From Microbacterium sp. cf046 (GTDB taxonomy: Bacteria > Actinomycetota > Actinomycetes > Actinomycetales > Microbacteriaceae): 64,000 bases of DNA. The notes beneath the pieces were generated by a model. The model was not told the DNA's origin. It worked only from the letters and a program-made list of their open reading frames with translations, and did no database searches. The stretch lies in NCBI RefSeq assembly GCF_900114345.1, contig NZ_FOZJ01000002.1, positions 434,001 to 498,000 on the forward strand, in the 5' to 3' direction. A program made the position numbers and the translations under genes. Positions 43,420 to 52,353 of this stretch are shown here, piece by piece. Within the stretch, counting starts at the first letter, position 1. Each line of letters starts with the position of its first letter.

Positions 43420-44364
43420 TCACCGCTGCCGGTGCCGGCCACGTGTGACCAGCGCGCGGATCACGAGCCCGACAGCCGCGACCACGACGGTCGCGATGAT
43501 CGGCCGGAGGGCGAGTTCCGGAGTGAGCAGTGCGGCTTGGAACACTCCCAGGCCGTAGTCGATCATGTCTGTGCCCGATCGGATGAGGACCCGACTGCCG
43601 AGCGCGTTGAAGATCGCCGTGGTGACGGCGGGTGCCACCCAGATGAGCACGAGCGACGCGAGGGCGGCGAGGACCCGTCCGGCGGTGTTCACACCCGCCC
43701 ATGCGATCGCCACGCCGGTCAGCACCGGCGCGATCCACGGCAGGATCACGAGCATTCCGGCGAGCGGACCCGCTCCGACGCCAGTCGGATCGATCAGCGC
43801 GCCGGTCCACGATGCCATGCCGATCGCCCCGACGGTCAGGCCGAGCAGTGCGCCGGCCCTGGGGGCTCGGGCGACGAGGACCGTGACGAGGATGCCGACG
43901 AGGATCGACAGCCCCGTGCCCCCGACCAGCGCGATCAGGTACACCGACGATTCGAGCCGGTCCTGCAGTCCGTCTCGCACGACGTTCGCGGTCTGCACCG
44001 TTGCAGTGACCTGCACCAGCAGCACGCCCACGAGGAGCAGGACGAGTCCCCAGCCGCGCACGCGCAGTGCACGCCCGGCGATGCCCGCGACGGCCGCCCC
44101 GACGACGAGGAGGGAGAAGATCAGGATCACGAAGTACTGGCTGAACGGCAGCAGGGCGATCGGCATCGCTCCGGGGAGCGTGTCCCGCTCCCACAAGTTC
44201 TGCAGCGGGAGCCGGGCGCCACGGAGCAGCCACGGCACGAGTCCGATGATCGCCGCGCCGATGCCGATCGGCAGGGCGAAGGCCCAGGACCACCGCCGCG
44301 GTTCGTCGGCGGCAGCCTGATCCCCGGTATCGGGCACCGGTTCGGTCTCGACGGGGTCGGTCAC
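43420..44364 (-). CDS. Integral membrane protein, unrecognised
   Basis: 314 residues with about eight to nine membrane segments starting at residue 28. N-terminal 25 residues are acidic and hydrophilic. No transporter family motif can be named; small conserved-looking segments are LPLQNLWERDTLPGAMPIAL and LIRSGTDMIDYGLGVFQAA. GTG 44364 is chosen because the frame upstream lies in the MFS gene. It follows the MFS gene by 38 bp on the same strand and may be co-transcribed. Confidence 0.7.
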   Translation of the reverse strand: MTDPVETEPVPDTGDQAAADEPRRWSWAFALPIGIGAAIIGLVPWLLRGARLPLQNLWERDTLPGAMPIALLPFSQYFVILIFSLLVVGAAVAGIAGRALRVRGWGLVLLLVGVLLVQVTATVQTANVVRDGLQDRLESSVYLIALVGGTGLSILVGILVTVLVARAPRAGALLGLTVGAIGMASWTGALIDPTGVGAGPLAGMLVILPWIAPVLTGVAIAWAGVNTAGRVLAALASLVLIWVAPAVTTAIFNALGSRVLIRSGTDMIDYGLGVFQAALLTPELALRPIIATVVVAAVGLVIRALVTRGRHRQR

Positions 44365-44402
44365 ACTGCACTCCTCTGCATCCTTGCGTGGGCCTGGCCA
44401 GC

Positions 44403-45608
44403 CTATGTGCGCGGGGTGCCCATCCGAAGCGACAGCACCGCGATGACCGCCGCCCCGCCGACGAATGCCGCGAGCGTGGCGGCGGTCGCCCACCATCCGG
44501 CGGCGGCGAACACCAGACCGGCCGCCCAGCCCAGCACACTGGAGCCGAGGTAGTAGCTGAGGCTGTAGATCGCCGACGCCTCTCCCGCGGCATCCGGTGC
44601 CTGCGAGGGCACCCACGCCGCGACGATCGCGTGGGCCGCGAAGAAGCCCGCTGTCGCCAGTGCGATGCCCGCGATGATCACCGGCACCTCGGGGGAGATC
44701 GTCAGCAGGATGCCGCCGGCCATGGTCGCGAGGCACGCGAGAAGCGTGGAGATCCTGCCGAACCGGGCGGTCCAGCCTCCCACCTGAGCGGCCGACCACG
44801 TGCCCGCCAGATATGCGAAGTACAGCAGCGACACCACCGTCGTGGACAGGGCGAACGGGGGAGCCTCGAGCCGGAAGCCGATGTAGTTGTACAGCGCGAC
44901 GAAGGCCCCCATGAGCAGGAAGGGGTGCGCATAGAGAGCGAGCAGCGATGGGCGTCGCAGCGCCGAGAGCAGCCGGCGCGCGAACACCGTCAGCGACGTC
45001 GGGGCCCGCCCGAGCCGCGGATCCCGCCGCGCGCGCGGGATCAGCACGACGAACGCGATGGCGGATGCCGCGCACACGGCCGCGACCAGCAGCACCCCGA
45101 TCCGCCAGCTGGTGGCATCGGCGATCGGCCCGGCGACGACGCGGCCCAGCAGGCCTCCGATCGTGGTGCCCGCGACGTAGACGCCGGCGGCGCGCGGCGA
45201 GTGGTCGGCGACGATCTCATCGCTCAGGTACGCCATCGCGATCGTCGGGATCGCGCCGAGCGCGACGCCCTCGAAGAACCGCCCGACCAGGAGCACCTCG
45301 AAGGTCGGCGCGAACGGCACGAGAACGCCGAGGAGCGCCGCGGCGGCGACCGCGATCGACATCGCGCGGGCGCGTCCGATCCGCTCTGCGACGAACGCCC
45401 ACGGCAGGACGGACAGCGCGACGCCTGCGGTGGCGACAGAGATCGTCAGCGACGCGGTCGCCGGCGAGACGCCGACATCCTCGGCGATCGCGGGCAGCAC
45501 GCCCTGCGGGGAGTAGAGCTGCGCGAAGGTCGCGACACCGGCGAAGAAGAGCGCGACGAGGATTCGCCGGTAGGGCGTGGATCCCCGCGCATGGCGGGCG
45601 TACGTCAC
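44403..45608 (-). CDS. MFS transporter
   Basis: 401 residues with 12 membrane helices. FAGVATFAQLYSPQGVLPAIAEDVG, the motif-A-like loop AERIGRARAMSIA and GRFFEGVALGAIPTIAMAYLSDE are typical of YnfM/inner-membrane drug or metabolite exporters. Start GTG/ATG at 45608, eight bp after the AIM24 gene, so it is probably its operon partner. Substrate unknown. Confidence 0.87.
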   Translation of the reverse strand: MTYARHARGSTPYRRILVALFFAGVATFAQLYSPQGVLPAIAEDVGVSPATASLTISVATAGVALSVLPWAFVAERIGRARAMSIAVAAAALLGVLVPFAPTFEVLLVGRFFEGVALGAIPTIAMAYLSDEIVADHSPRAAGVYVAGTTIGGLLGRVVAGPIADATSWRIGVLLVAAVCAASAIAFVVLIPRARRDPRLGRAPTSLTVFARRLLSALRRPSLLALYAHPFLLMGAFVALYNYIGFRLEAPPFALSTTVVSLLYFAYLAGTWSAAQVGGWTARFGRISTLLACLATMAGGILLTISPEVPVIIAGIALATAGFFAAHAIVAAWVPSQAPDAAGEASAIYSLSYYLGSSVLGWAAGLVFAAAGWWATAATLAAFVGGAAVIAVLSLRMGTPRT

Positions 45609-45615
45609 GACTCGG

Positions 45616-46326
45616 TCAGGAGTTGTCGGATGACGACTTGTCCGGGAGGTAGGGCTCGATCGCGGCCGCGAGCTTGGCCGGGGTCATCGACTGCAGCCAG
45701 ACATGCCCGGGGCCGTGCAGCTGCGCCAGGAAGAGCGAGTCGCCGAAGAACTTGTTCTTGATCCCCTTGATCGTCGCGAACTCCAGCTGCATCTCTGCTC
45801 GATACAGCGCGAGATGTCCGGGGTGGATCAGCAGCGACTGTCCTTCCACGAGGTCGTACTGGACGATCTCGCCGGCCAGCTGCACCCAGGCGGTGCCATT
45901 GCCGGCGAGCTTCTGGAACACGACCCCGGCGCCGCCGAAGATGCCCGCGCCGAGCTTCGTCTGCAGGCCGACAGACACCTCGACATCGGCCGTGCTGGCC
46001 ATGAACGATCCCGCCTGCACCATGAACTGATCGTTCGGGTCGATCGTCAGTTCGCGGATCGTGCCCGGCAGCTGCGCCGCGAAGGCGACGAAGCCTCCCG
46101 AACTCGAGGCGGTGTACTGCGTCAGGAACAGCTGCCCGCCGCCTACCATCCGCTTGAGTCCGCTCATGAACCCGCCCTTGCCGCCCGACCCGAAGCCCGT
46201 GGACGTCTCGATGTCGAACCCGGGCGTGAGCCATGACACGTCACCGCCTTCCGCGATGACCCGCTCCCCGGCCTCGAGTGTGATCTCGAGAACCGGCATG
46301 GTCGTCCCAGCGATGATCGTCTTCAT
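45616..46326 (-). CDS. AIM24/TIGR00266 family protein
   Basis: 236 residues, all beta, no signal peptide. LEITLEAGERVIAEGGDVSWL, GGFVAFAAQLPGTI, FMVQAGSFMAST and LFLAQLHGPGHVWLQSM are the family pattern. Related to AIM24, a yeast mitochondrial protein; role in bacteria unknown. ATG 46326 has TACCGT six nt upstream (leaderless). Confidence 0.88.
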   Translation of the reverse strand: MKTIIAGTTMPVLEITLEAGERVIAEGGDVSWLTPGFDIETSTGFGSGGKGGFMSGLKRMVGGGQLFLTQYTASSSGGFVAFAAQLPGTIRELTIDPNDQFMVQAGSFMASTADVEVSVGLQTKLGAGIFGGAGVVFQKLAGNGTAWVQLAGEIVQYDLVEGQSLLIHPGHLALYRAEMQLEFATIKGIKNKFFGDSLFLAQLHGPGHVWLQSMTPAKLAAAIEPYLPDKSSSDNS

Positions 46327-46382
46327 GTCGCTACGGTAGCGGGGCGCGGCACTCGCCCGGAAGGTGTCCGCGTGGAGCAGGC

Positions 46383-46904
46383 TCAGCGATCGAATCGGTC
46401 CAACAGGCGGACCAGGGTCGGCATGCCGCGCGATGTCGCCGGGCCGCCCGTCAGCCGCTCGGCAACCGGCGTGGCATTGCTCTCGCGGTCGCGCTCGTTC
46501 ACGGAGACGATCCAGCCCGCACCGGCATCCACGATCTCGCAGCGGCGGCCGGCGGCGACCGCGAGGACGGCGGCGTCATCCAGGTCGATCGTGCCCCCGG
46601 CATGCAGCGTGAGCTCGCGTCGCTCGGCATCCGGCGCACCGGAGTGCGTGCCGACGATCGCGGCGACCTCCGTGATCGGCATCCAGAAGGCTTCGCGCTC
46701 CACTCCCGACCGCACAGCGAGCGCGGCCACCGCGTCCGCCACGACGGCATCGGGTTCCGAGGACTCGAACACGACGGTCCCGTTGCTCTGGAACGTGCGA
46801 GCGCCGGCGCTCCCCGCATCGGCGAATGCGCCCACGATGTCGGCCGTGGACGGGTTGCCGCGCTGGCCTTGATTGACGTTGCGGAGGAAGGCGATGTGGC
46901 GCAC
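46383..46904 (-). CDS. DUF1697 domain-containing protein
   Basis: 173 residues. HIAFLRNVNQGQRGN, AGARTFQSNGTVVFES and the C-terminal GMPTLVRLLDRF match DUF1697, though the common NVGG..K motif is altered to NVNQGQRGN. GTG 46904 has TAGCAT six nt upstream. Function unknown. Confidence 0.82.
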   Translation of the reverse strand: MRHIAFLRNVNQGQRGNPSTADIVGAFADAGSAGARTFQSNGTVVFESSEPDAVVADAVAALAVRSGVEREAFWMPITEVAAIVGTHSGAPDAERRELTLHAGGTIDLDDAAVLAVAAGRRCEIVDAGAGWIVSVNERDRESNATPVAERLTGGPATSRGMPTLVRLLDRFDR

Positions 46905-46968
46905 GGCTGAATGCTACGCAGGGGCGCCGACCGTTGGCAGCGGCGGCGGGCCGAGGTAGGTTCGCCGC

Positions 46969-47763
46969 ATGACCGACGGCGGCACTTACACGCTTCCCCA
47001 CGACCTGCCCGGCGAGGATGAGCGGCTCACGCTGATGTCGGAGATGCTCGACCCCCAGCTCTTCTTCCGCCTGACCCAGGCCGGGGTGGCCGAGGGGTGG
47101 CGCTGTCTCGAGGTCGGAGCGGGCAACGGCAGCGTGTCGCGCTGGCTGAGCGGCCAGGTCGGACCCGCCGGGTCGGTGCTCACGAGCGATCTCGACATCG
47201 ACCTGCTGAAGAAGATCGATCTGCCCAACGTCACCGTCCGGAAGATCGATGTGACGACCGGCGATCTCGGTTCGGGCTACGACCTGGTCGTCGCGCGTGC
47301 CCTTCTGCATCACCTGCCGGAGCGGCACGCCGTGGTCGCCCGCCTGGCCGACGCGGTGCGTCCGGGTGGCGTCATCGTGCTGGAGGAACCCGACTTCCAT
47401 CCCGTGCTCGCCACCGACAGTCCCACGCTGAAGGAGTTCTGGAAGGGGTGGCTCGTCTGGGCGGACCGGCACCAGATCGACTACTTCGTCGGTCGCAAGC
47501 TCCCGGCCATGCTCGTGGCGGAGGGCTTCGACGAGGTGCGGGCATACGGCGAGACGATCCTCTACCGAGGCGACTCGCTCACGGCGCGCTACCTCGAGGC
47601 GACGATGCGCGAGCTGCATGAATCACTGCAGGCCTCGGGCTTCATCGCCGAGTCGGTGTGGTCCGACGCGATGACGCTCTTCCGAAACGACGGCTTCTGG
47701 AGCTGGCAGAACTCGTACGTCACCTCGATCGGGCGCAAGTCCCCTACCCGGCAACCGGCGTAG
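46969..47763 (+). CDS. Class I SAM-dependent methyltransferase
   Basis: 264 residues. Motif I LEVGAGNGSVSRWLSGQVG, acidic loop TSDLDIDLL, and VVARALLHHLPERHAV are visible. The sequence resembles UbiE/Coq5-like enzymes in layout but the substrate is unknown. ATG 46969 follows TAGGTT by six nt (leaderless). The next gene has its own leaderless promoter. Confidence 0.87.
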   Translation: MTDGGTYTLPHDLPGEDERLTLMSEMLDPQLFFRLTQAGVAEGWRCLEVGAGNGSVSRWLSGQVGPAGSVLTSDLDIDLLKKIDLPNVTVRKIDVTTGDLGSGYDLVVARALLHHLPERHAVVARLADAVRPGGVIVLEEPDFHPVLATDSPTLKEFWKGWLVWADRHQIDYFVGRKLPAMLVAEGFDEVRAYGETILYRGDSLTARYLEATMRELHESLQASGFIAESVWSDAMTLFRNDGFWSWQNSYVTSIGRKSPTRQPA

Positions 47764-47772
47764 CCTGATCGG

Positions 47773-48534
47773 ATGCGCGCCGATCACACAACGCAGAACG
47801 CGCGGGCGCAGCTGGCCACGCTGGCCGGTGCGGTCGCGTCGGGCAGCGGCGGCCCAGGCTTCGAGGCCTTCGCCGGGCTGCCGATCGCCGCGAACTCGCG
47901 CGCGGCGGCGGTGCTCATGCTGTTCGGCGTCCTCGACGGACAGCCGAGCGACCGAGAGGCCCAGGCCGATGCGGTCTCGCGAAACCTCGACGTGCTGCTG
48001 CTGAAGCGCGCGTCGACCCTCAGGTCGAATCCGAGCCAGATCGCCTTCCCGGGCGGACGCCTGGACCCGGGAGACGACTCGCCGATCGCCGCGGCGCTGC
48101 GCGAGGCCGAGGAGGAGACGGGATTGGATCCCGCCGGCGTCGAGGTCCTCGGCGCCCTCGAGACCGTGCCGCTCGCCTTCACGCAGCATGTCGTCGTGCC
48201 GGTCCTGGCGTGGTGGCGGCACCCGTCGCCGGTGCGCGTCGTGGATGAGGCCGAGTCCTCCGATGTGTTCCGCGCTCCGGTCGCGGAGCTGCTCGACCCT
48301 GCCAACCGCGGAGTGACCGTCATCCGCCGCGACGATCAGGAATGGCGCGGACCCGGGTTCCTCGTGCGCCGCGTCGACGCGCGCGGCGAGCCCGACGGAG
48401 AGCACCTCGTGTGGGGCTTCACCGGGATGCTGCTCGAGGGGCTCTTCGATCGGCTCGGCTGGACAGAGCCATGGGATCGCGCGCGCGAACTGCCGCTCGT
48501 GCTGCCGGACCTGGACTCCTCCAGCGCCCGTTGA
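47773..48534 (+). CDS. NUDIX hydrolase, CoA diphosphatase type
   Basis: 253 residues. The CoA-specific motif LLKRASTLRSNPSQIAFPGG precedes the NUDIX box GGRLDPGDDSPIAAALREAE plus EETGLD, where the first box Glu is replaced by Asp. Likely hydrolyses CoA or its oxidised derivatives to phosphopantetheine and ADP. ATG 47773 follows TAGCCT by six nt. Confidence 0.88.
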   Translation: MRADHTTQNARAQLATLAGAVASGSGGPGFEAFAGLPIAANSRAAAVLMLFGVLDGQPSDREAQADAVSRNLDVLLLKRASTLRSNPSQIAFPGGRLDPGDDSPIAAALREAEEETGLDPAGVEVLGALETVPLAFTQHVVVPVLAWWRHPSPVRVVDEAESSDVFRAPVAELLDPANRGVTVIRRDDQEWRGPGFLVRRVDARGEPDGEHLVWGFTGMLLEGLFDRLGWTEPWDRARELPLVLPDLDSSSAR

Positions 48535-48561
48535 TCGGCAGCCCGGCAGCCAGGATCCCCG

Positions 48562-48939
48562 ATGAACCGCTACACACCCCACGACATCACCGAACTCGCC
48601 GCGGATGAGGTGTTCGTCTTCGGCAGCAACGCGAGCGGTCATCACGGCGGCGGGGCCGCCCGCGTCGCGTGGCAGGAGTTCGGCGCCGTGTGGGGAGAGG
48701 GCCACGGCCTGCACGGTCGGACGTACGCGATCGACACCATGTCGGGGCCAGCGGCGTTCGCCGTCGACGCGGCTGCCTTCGTGTCCTTCGCCGAGCAGCA
48801 CCCGGAGCTGACGTTCCTCCTCACTCCGGTCGGGTGCGGGATCGCGGGCTATGCGCCGGACGAGGTCGCACCGATGTTCGCGACGGTGCCGCCGAATGTC
48901 GTGCTTCCCGAGGTGTTCGCGCGGCTGCTCGAAGGCTGA
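48562..48939 (+). CDS. A1S_2505-like phage-type protein
   Basis: 125 residues. EVFVFGSNASGHHGGGAARVA near the start and LTFLLTPVGCGIAGYAPDEVAPMF are characteristic of the small A1S_2505-type family, found in phages and scattered in bacterial chromosomes, with a macro-domain-like look. Biochemical function unknown. It lies 540 bp before two other odd genes (UDG-like and tail sheath). Confidence 0.78.
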   Translation: MNRYTPHDITELAADEVFVFGSNASGHHGGGAARVAWQEFGAVWGEGHGLHGRTYAIDTMSGPAAFAVDAAAFVSFAEQHPELTFLLTPVGCGIAGYAPDEVAPMFATVPPNVVLPEVFARLLEG

Positions 48940-49100
48940 ACGTCCGGCCGGCGCGACCGCGCCCGTCGAGACCTGGCCGCGGCATCCTGTGCGGAGCGTC
49001 GCAGCGGGTGTATCTTCCAGCCAACGATCGCCCGGACCCGACCGCGATCGCCGGCGCTGCATCCACATCTCGCGGCCGCGCCCGACCGACAAGGAACGCT
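48940..49100 (+). promoter_or_regulatory. Promoter region of the UDG-like gene
   Basis: 161 bp without a gene. A -10 box TATCTT near 49011-49016 lies about 85 bp before ATG 49101, and AAGGAAC lies 4 nt before it, so this gene has a leader and a ribosome binding site. Confidence 0.4.
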
Positions 49101-49772
49101 ATGGCGCGTCGCATGGCAGACCCGCAGTACCGACGGCTCGCCGAGTCGCGGCTGGACGAGCTGCAGATCCTTCCGGTGAACGACCTGGCGACCCGTCTTC
49201 AGCGCGGTCGTCAGCCCGACGAGTGGCCGCCGTACGTCTCGGCCGAGCATGATCTCGAGAAGGCGCGCATCATCACGCTCATCCCGCGCCCGGAGCCGCG
49301 GCCGCGGCTCAAAGTGGGATCGGGAATGTTCTCGTTCGAGGACGACCATCCCTCCGCTGAGCGGATGTCGCAGGTCTTCGACGCGGTCGGTCTTGAGGCA
49401 CGCCACGTCATGCCGTGGCACGCGTATCCGTGGCGTGACGCCGGCCGGCACACGCACGAGCAGCTGGATGCCGGAGCCAAGCCGCTGATCGAGCTGATCG
49501 GACTGCTCCCGCGCGTGCGCGCGATCGTCGCGCACGGGGAGGAGTCGATGTACGTCGCCGGCCGCCTGTACTCGCCTGACGTGGCGCGCACGCTGCTGCG
49601 AGATCGCGGCATCCACGTGTTCGCCGCCCGGTCGACGAGTCCGTCGGCATGGTCGCTCGACGAGGCCGCGACCGCATCAGCGCTTCGCACGATGCGCGAG
49701 GTGTACCGGATCGCGATGGTGCAGGCGCGGCTGAAGCCGCGGGAGGAGGAGCGCAGGTCGCGGCGCCGCTGA
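49101..49772 (+). CDS. Uracil-DNA glycosylase superfamily-like protein
   Basis: 223 residues. The arrangement VGSGMFSFEDDHPSAERM, EARHVMPWHAYPWRDAG and RVRAIVAHGEESMYVAGR resembles the Gly-rich/Asp loop, the (N)xxPWYPW-like strand and the later H(P)-type segment of the UDG superfamily, but catalytic residues are not clearly conserved. It may be a divergent or non-catalytic member. Converges on the tail sheath gene with 9 bp between stops. Confidence 0.6.
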   Translation: MARRMADPQYRRLAESRLDELQILPVNDLATRLQRGRQPDEWPPYVSAEHDLEKARIITLIPRPEPRPRLKVGSGMFSFEDDHPSAERMSQVFDAVGLEARHVMPWHAYPWRDAGRHTHEQLDAGAKPLIELIGLLPRVRAIVAHGEESMYVAGRLYSPDVARTLLRDRGIHVFAARSTSPSAWSLDEAATASALRTMREVYRIAMVQARLKPREEERRSRRR

Positions 49773-49781
49773 TCCGCCCCC

Positions 49782-50882
49782 TCAGACGTCGGCGTCGGCC
49801 GTCCAGCAGCCGATCCGGAAAATCACGAACTCGGCGGGCCTGGTCGGCGCGATGCCGATCAGGCAGACCAGACGGCCGTTGTCGAGGTCGTTCTGGGTCA
49901 TCGTCGTCTGGTCGCACTTGACGAAGAAGGCCTCATCCGGCGTCGCGCCGGCGAAGGCGCCGCTGCGGAAGATCTCGAGCAGGAACTCCGTCACCGAGCG
50001 GCGCACACGCTGCCACAGTTCCATGCCGTTCGGCTCGAAGACGACCCACCCGAGCCCGCGGTCGATGCTCTCCTCGAGGAAGAGGAACAGGCGCCGGATG
50101 CTGACATACTTCCACTCGCCGTCGCGCGACTGGGTTCGCGAACCCCACACGACCGTTCCGAACTGGGGCAGGGCCCGGATCACGTTCACGCCGAGATCGT
50201 TCAAGGCGGTGGCCTCGATGCTCGTCGCCGTCGACGCCGGCTCGATGACGCCCTGGAGCGTCGCGCCCGTGCCCGCGGGAGCCGTCGCGACACCGCGGGT
50301 CGCGTCGGTCCGCGCGATCATGCCCGCCACCGGCCCGAGGGGTGAGATCGTCTCGACCACGCCGCCGCGGCCGGTCCGGCGGACGCGGGGCCAGTACACG
50401 GCGACGTTCGCAGGGTCGGCTGCGCCGGTCTCGAGCGGTCCGGCCGAGAGTCCGGCGATCGCCGACTGCGCGTCGGCCCATGGCCCCTCGACGAGCAGCA
50501 TCGCGCGTCGACTTGCGGCAGCATCCGCCGCAGCTGCGACGACGTCCAGCGGCGCGGGCGGATCCGCGACGACGGCGATCAGGGTGACGTCGTGGTCCAT
50601 GTGCCCGATCGCCCGCCGCACGGCCTTGCGGGAGGGCTTCTTCACAGACGAGACCCGCGCGACGGATCCGCCGTTGCGGAAGAACTCCTCGACGGCGGTG
50701 CCGAGGGCGGATTCCCCCGGCCAGCGCTGCGCGAACTCCTGCGCGCTGTAGATGTAGGCCTCGTCGTACGGACCGGATTCGATCGAGCCGACGAACGCCG
50801 CGATCGACGTCGCAACGCCCTCGATCGGCCGCGCCTCGAACGGCACCTCTTCGATCCAGACACCCGGATGCTCGTCGCCCAT
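49782..50882 (-). CDS. Solitary phage-tail-sheath protein
   Basis: 366 residues. N-terminus HPGVWIEEVPFEARPIEGVATSIAAFVG and C-terminus with WKYVSIRRLFLFLEESIDRGLGWVVFEPN, RSVTEFLLEIFRSGAFAG and ECD-type FFVKCDQTTMTQNDLDNGRL are diagnostic of contractile sheath proteins of phage tails and injection systems. It is shorter than most phage sheaths, lacking much of the outer inserted domain. No tube, baseplate, spike or ATPase gene is in the window on either side. It may be a relic, or part of a particle encoded elsewhere. Confidence 0.92.
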   Translation of the reverse strand: MGDEHPGVWIEEVPFEARPIEGVATSIAAFVGSIESGPYDEAYIYSAQEFAQRWPGESALGTAVEEFFRNGGSVARVSSVKKPSRKAVRRAIGHMDHDVTLIAVVADPPAPLDVVAAAADAAASRRAMLLVEGPWADAQSAIAGLSAGPLETGAADPANVAVYWPRVRRTGRGGVVETISPLGPVAGMIARTDATRGVATAPAGTGATLQGVIEPASTATSIEATALNDLGVNVIRALPQFGTVVWGSRTQSRDGEWKYVSIRRLFLFLEESIDRGLGWVVFEPNGMELWQRVRRSVTEFLLEIFRSGAFAGATPDEAFFVKCDQTTMTQNDLDNGRLVCLIGIAPTRPAEFVIFRIGCWTADADV

Positions 50883-51017
50883 GTGGCACCCCTGCGGCCG
50901 AGCATCGCGCGCGCCGGCTCGGCTGTCAATCCCGTCCGCCGTGCATCCGTCTCACCCCACCGCGGCGGGTCGGAAGCCTACGATTGACATGAACCATCCC
51001 GCGTGGGAGGAGGGTCG

Positions 51018-51533
51018 ATGATCCAGGTTCGCGTCGCGGGCGTCGCGCTCGACCCGACGGGTCAGCACGTGATCCTGCTCAAGCCGATCGACGAGATTCC
51101 GGGTGAGGGGCTCATCCTGCCGATCTGGATCGGTCAGATGGAGGCGACATCCATCCTGGTGGCGGTCGAGGGAGCCGATGTGCCGCGACCTCTCGCGCAT
51201 GACGTCATGAGATCGCTGCTGGACGTCGTCGGCGCCGCGGTGACCGGTGTCGCGGTCACCCGCATCGAAGAGGGGACCTTCTACGCGGAGATCACCCTGT
51301 CGACCACGCTCGGCGAGCGGATCATCGACGCCCGGCCCTCTGACGCCATCGCGCTGGCATCACGGGCGGGCGCGCCCCTCTGGGTCGCCGAAGAGGTCAT
51401 GGACGACGCCGGCGTGCCCGACACGGTGACGGAGGGCGAGTCGGACGACGTGTCCGACCTCATCGCCCGCGAACGGCTCGACGAGTTCAAGCGCTTCCTC
51501 GAGGACGTCGATCCAGAGGACTTCAGCGGCTGA
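51018..51533 (+). CDS. Bifunctional nuclease family protein (DUF151)
   Basis: 171 residues. ILPIWIGQMEATSILVAVEG, RPLAHDVMRSLLDVVGA and IDARPSDAIALASRAGAPLWV cover the BFN domain (about 5-130), followed by an acidic helical tail. The family is described as having DNase/RNase activity in plants. ATG 51018 has GGGAGGAGGG upstream; TACGAT at 50979-50984 is the -10 box. Confidence 0.9.
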   Translation: MIQVRVAGVALDPTGQHVILLKPIDEIPGEGLILPIWIGQMEATSILVAVEGADVPRPLAHDVMRSLLDVVGAAVTGVAVTRIEEGTFYAEITLSTTLGERIIDARPSDAIALASRAGAPLWVAEEVMDDAGVPDTVTEGESDDVSDLIARERLDEFKRFLEDVDPEDFSG

Positions 51534-51536
51534 GCG

Positions 51537-52250
51537 CTACCGCCCGCCCGCCCGCACCGCCTGTGCCACCTCGGCGGGATCGCCGCGCCAGGGCGAGCCG
51601 TGCCCGGGCAGCACCCACTCCGCATCGACCGACGCAAGGCGATCGAGTGAGCTGAGCGCCAGCGCAGGTTCGTCCGTGAAGGGCGCGGGCTGCATGCCAT
51701 GGCGACCCGTGAGCACGTGGCGGGTCGTCAGGGCGTCGCCGACGAACACGGCGCTGACTGCGGGGACGTGCACGGCGATGCTGCCGGGGGAGTGGCCGGG
51801 CATGCCGATCACGATGGGAGAGCCGGGCAGCGGCAGCACGTCGCCGTCCGCGACCTCCGTGACCTCGGCGAGGTAGTGCGTGCGCATGCCGCCCTTGCGA
51901 AGTGCGTAGGCGAAGAAGCCCGCTGTGGCCCCGATCCGCATCGGACCCATCGCGAGCTTCGGCTTGTCGCCGCCCTTCGCCCGATCGGCATCGGCGGTGT
52001 GCACATACGCGGGCACGCCGTGGTCTCTGCGAAGGCGCTCCGCGAAGCCCAGGTGATCGCTGTCGCCGTGGGTGAGCACCACGCCTCGGATGTCGTCGAC
52101 GCTGCGGCCCATCGCCTTCAGCTCCGTCTGCAGGTCGCGCCAGTGCCCTGGGAGCCCGGCATCGATCACCGTGATGCCCTCCGGCGCATCCACGAGGTAG
52201 GCGGCGACGATGTCATTGCCGATCCGGTGCAGGTGCGGTGCGAGTTGCAT
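51537..52250 (-). CDS. MBL-fold metallo-hydrolase
   Basis: 237 residues. ITVIDAGLPGHW, the metal motif LTHGDSDHLGF (HxDxDH variant, with Asp in place of the second His), GSPIVIGMPGHSPGSIAV and VFVGDALTTRH, then VLPGHGSPW. Glyoxalase II-like hydrolase of unknown substrate. Divergent from the TetR-type regulator with a palindromic region between them, so it is the likely regulated target. Confidence 0.89.
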   Translation of the reverse strand: MQLAPHLHRIGNDIVAAYLVDAPEGITVIDAGLPGHWRDLQTELKAMGRSVDDIRGVVLTHGDSDHLGFAERLRRDHGVPAYVHTADADRAKGGDKPKLAMGPMRIGATAGFFAYALRKGGMRTHYLAEVTEVADGDVLPLPGSPIVIGMPGHSPGSIAVHVPAVSAVFVGDALTTRHVLTGRHGMQPAPFTDEPALALSSLDRLASVDAEWVLPGHGSPWRGDPAEVAQAVRAGGR

Positions 52251-52353
52251 GGCTTCTCCTCGAAGTATCCGTTGTGATGGCTAAGATACATAGCTATGAT
52301 GGCTTACGTCAATAGCCATACCCACCTATCCCACCGAGGGCGGAGACCGCGAT
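52251..52353. promoter_or_regulatory. TetR-type operator region between MBL and TetR genes
   Basis: AT-rich, unlike its surroundings. Direct copies of TGATGGCTWA lie at 52275-52284 and 52297-52306, and ATGGCT (52299-52304) pairs with AGCCAT (52314-52319) as an inverted repeat. Such paired repeats in a divergent gap usually bind the TetR-family repressor encoded next door. Confidence 0.6.

Noticed and set aside
48562..50882. Prophage
   Set aside because: No integrase, terminase, capsid, portal, tube, lysis or attachment-site repeats; only isolated phage-type genes.
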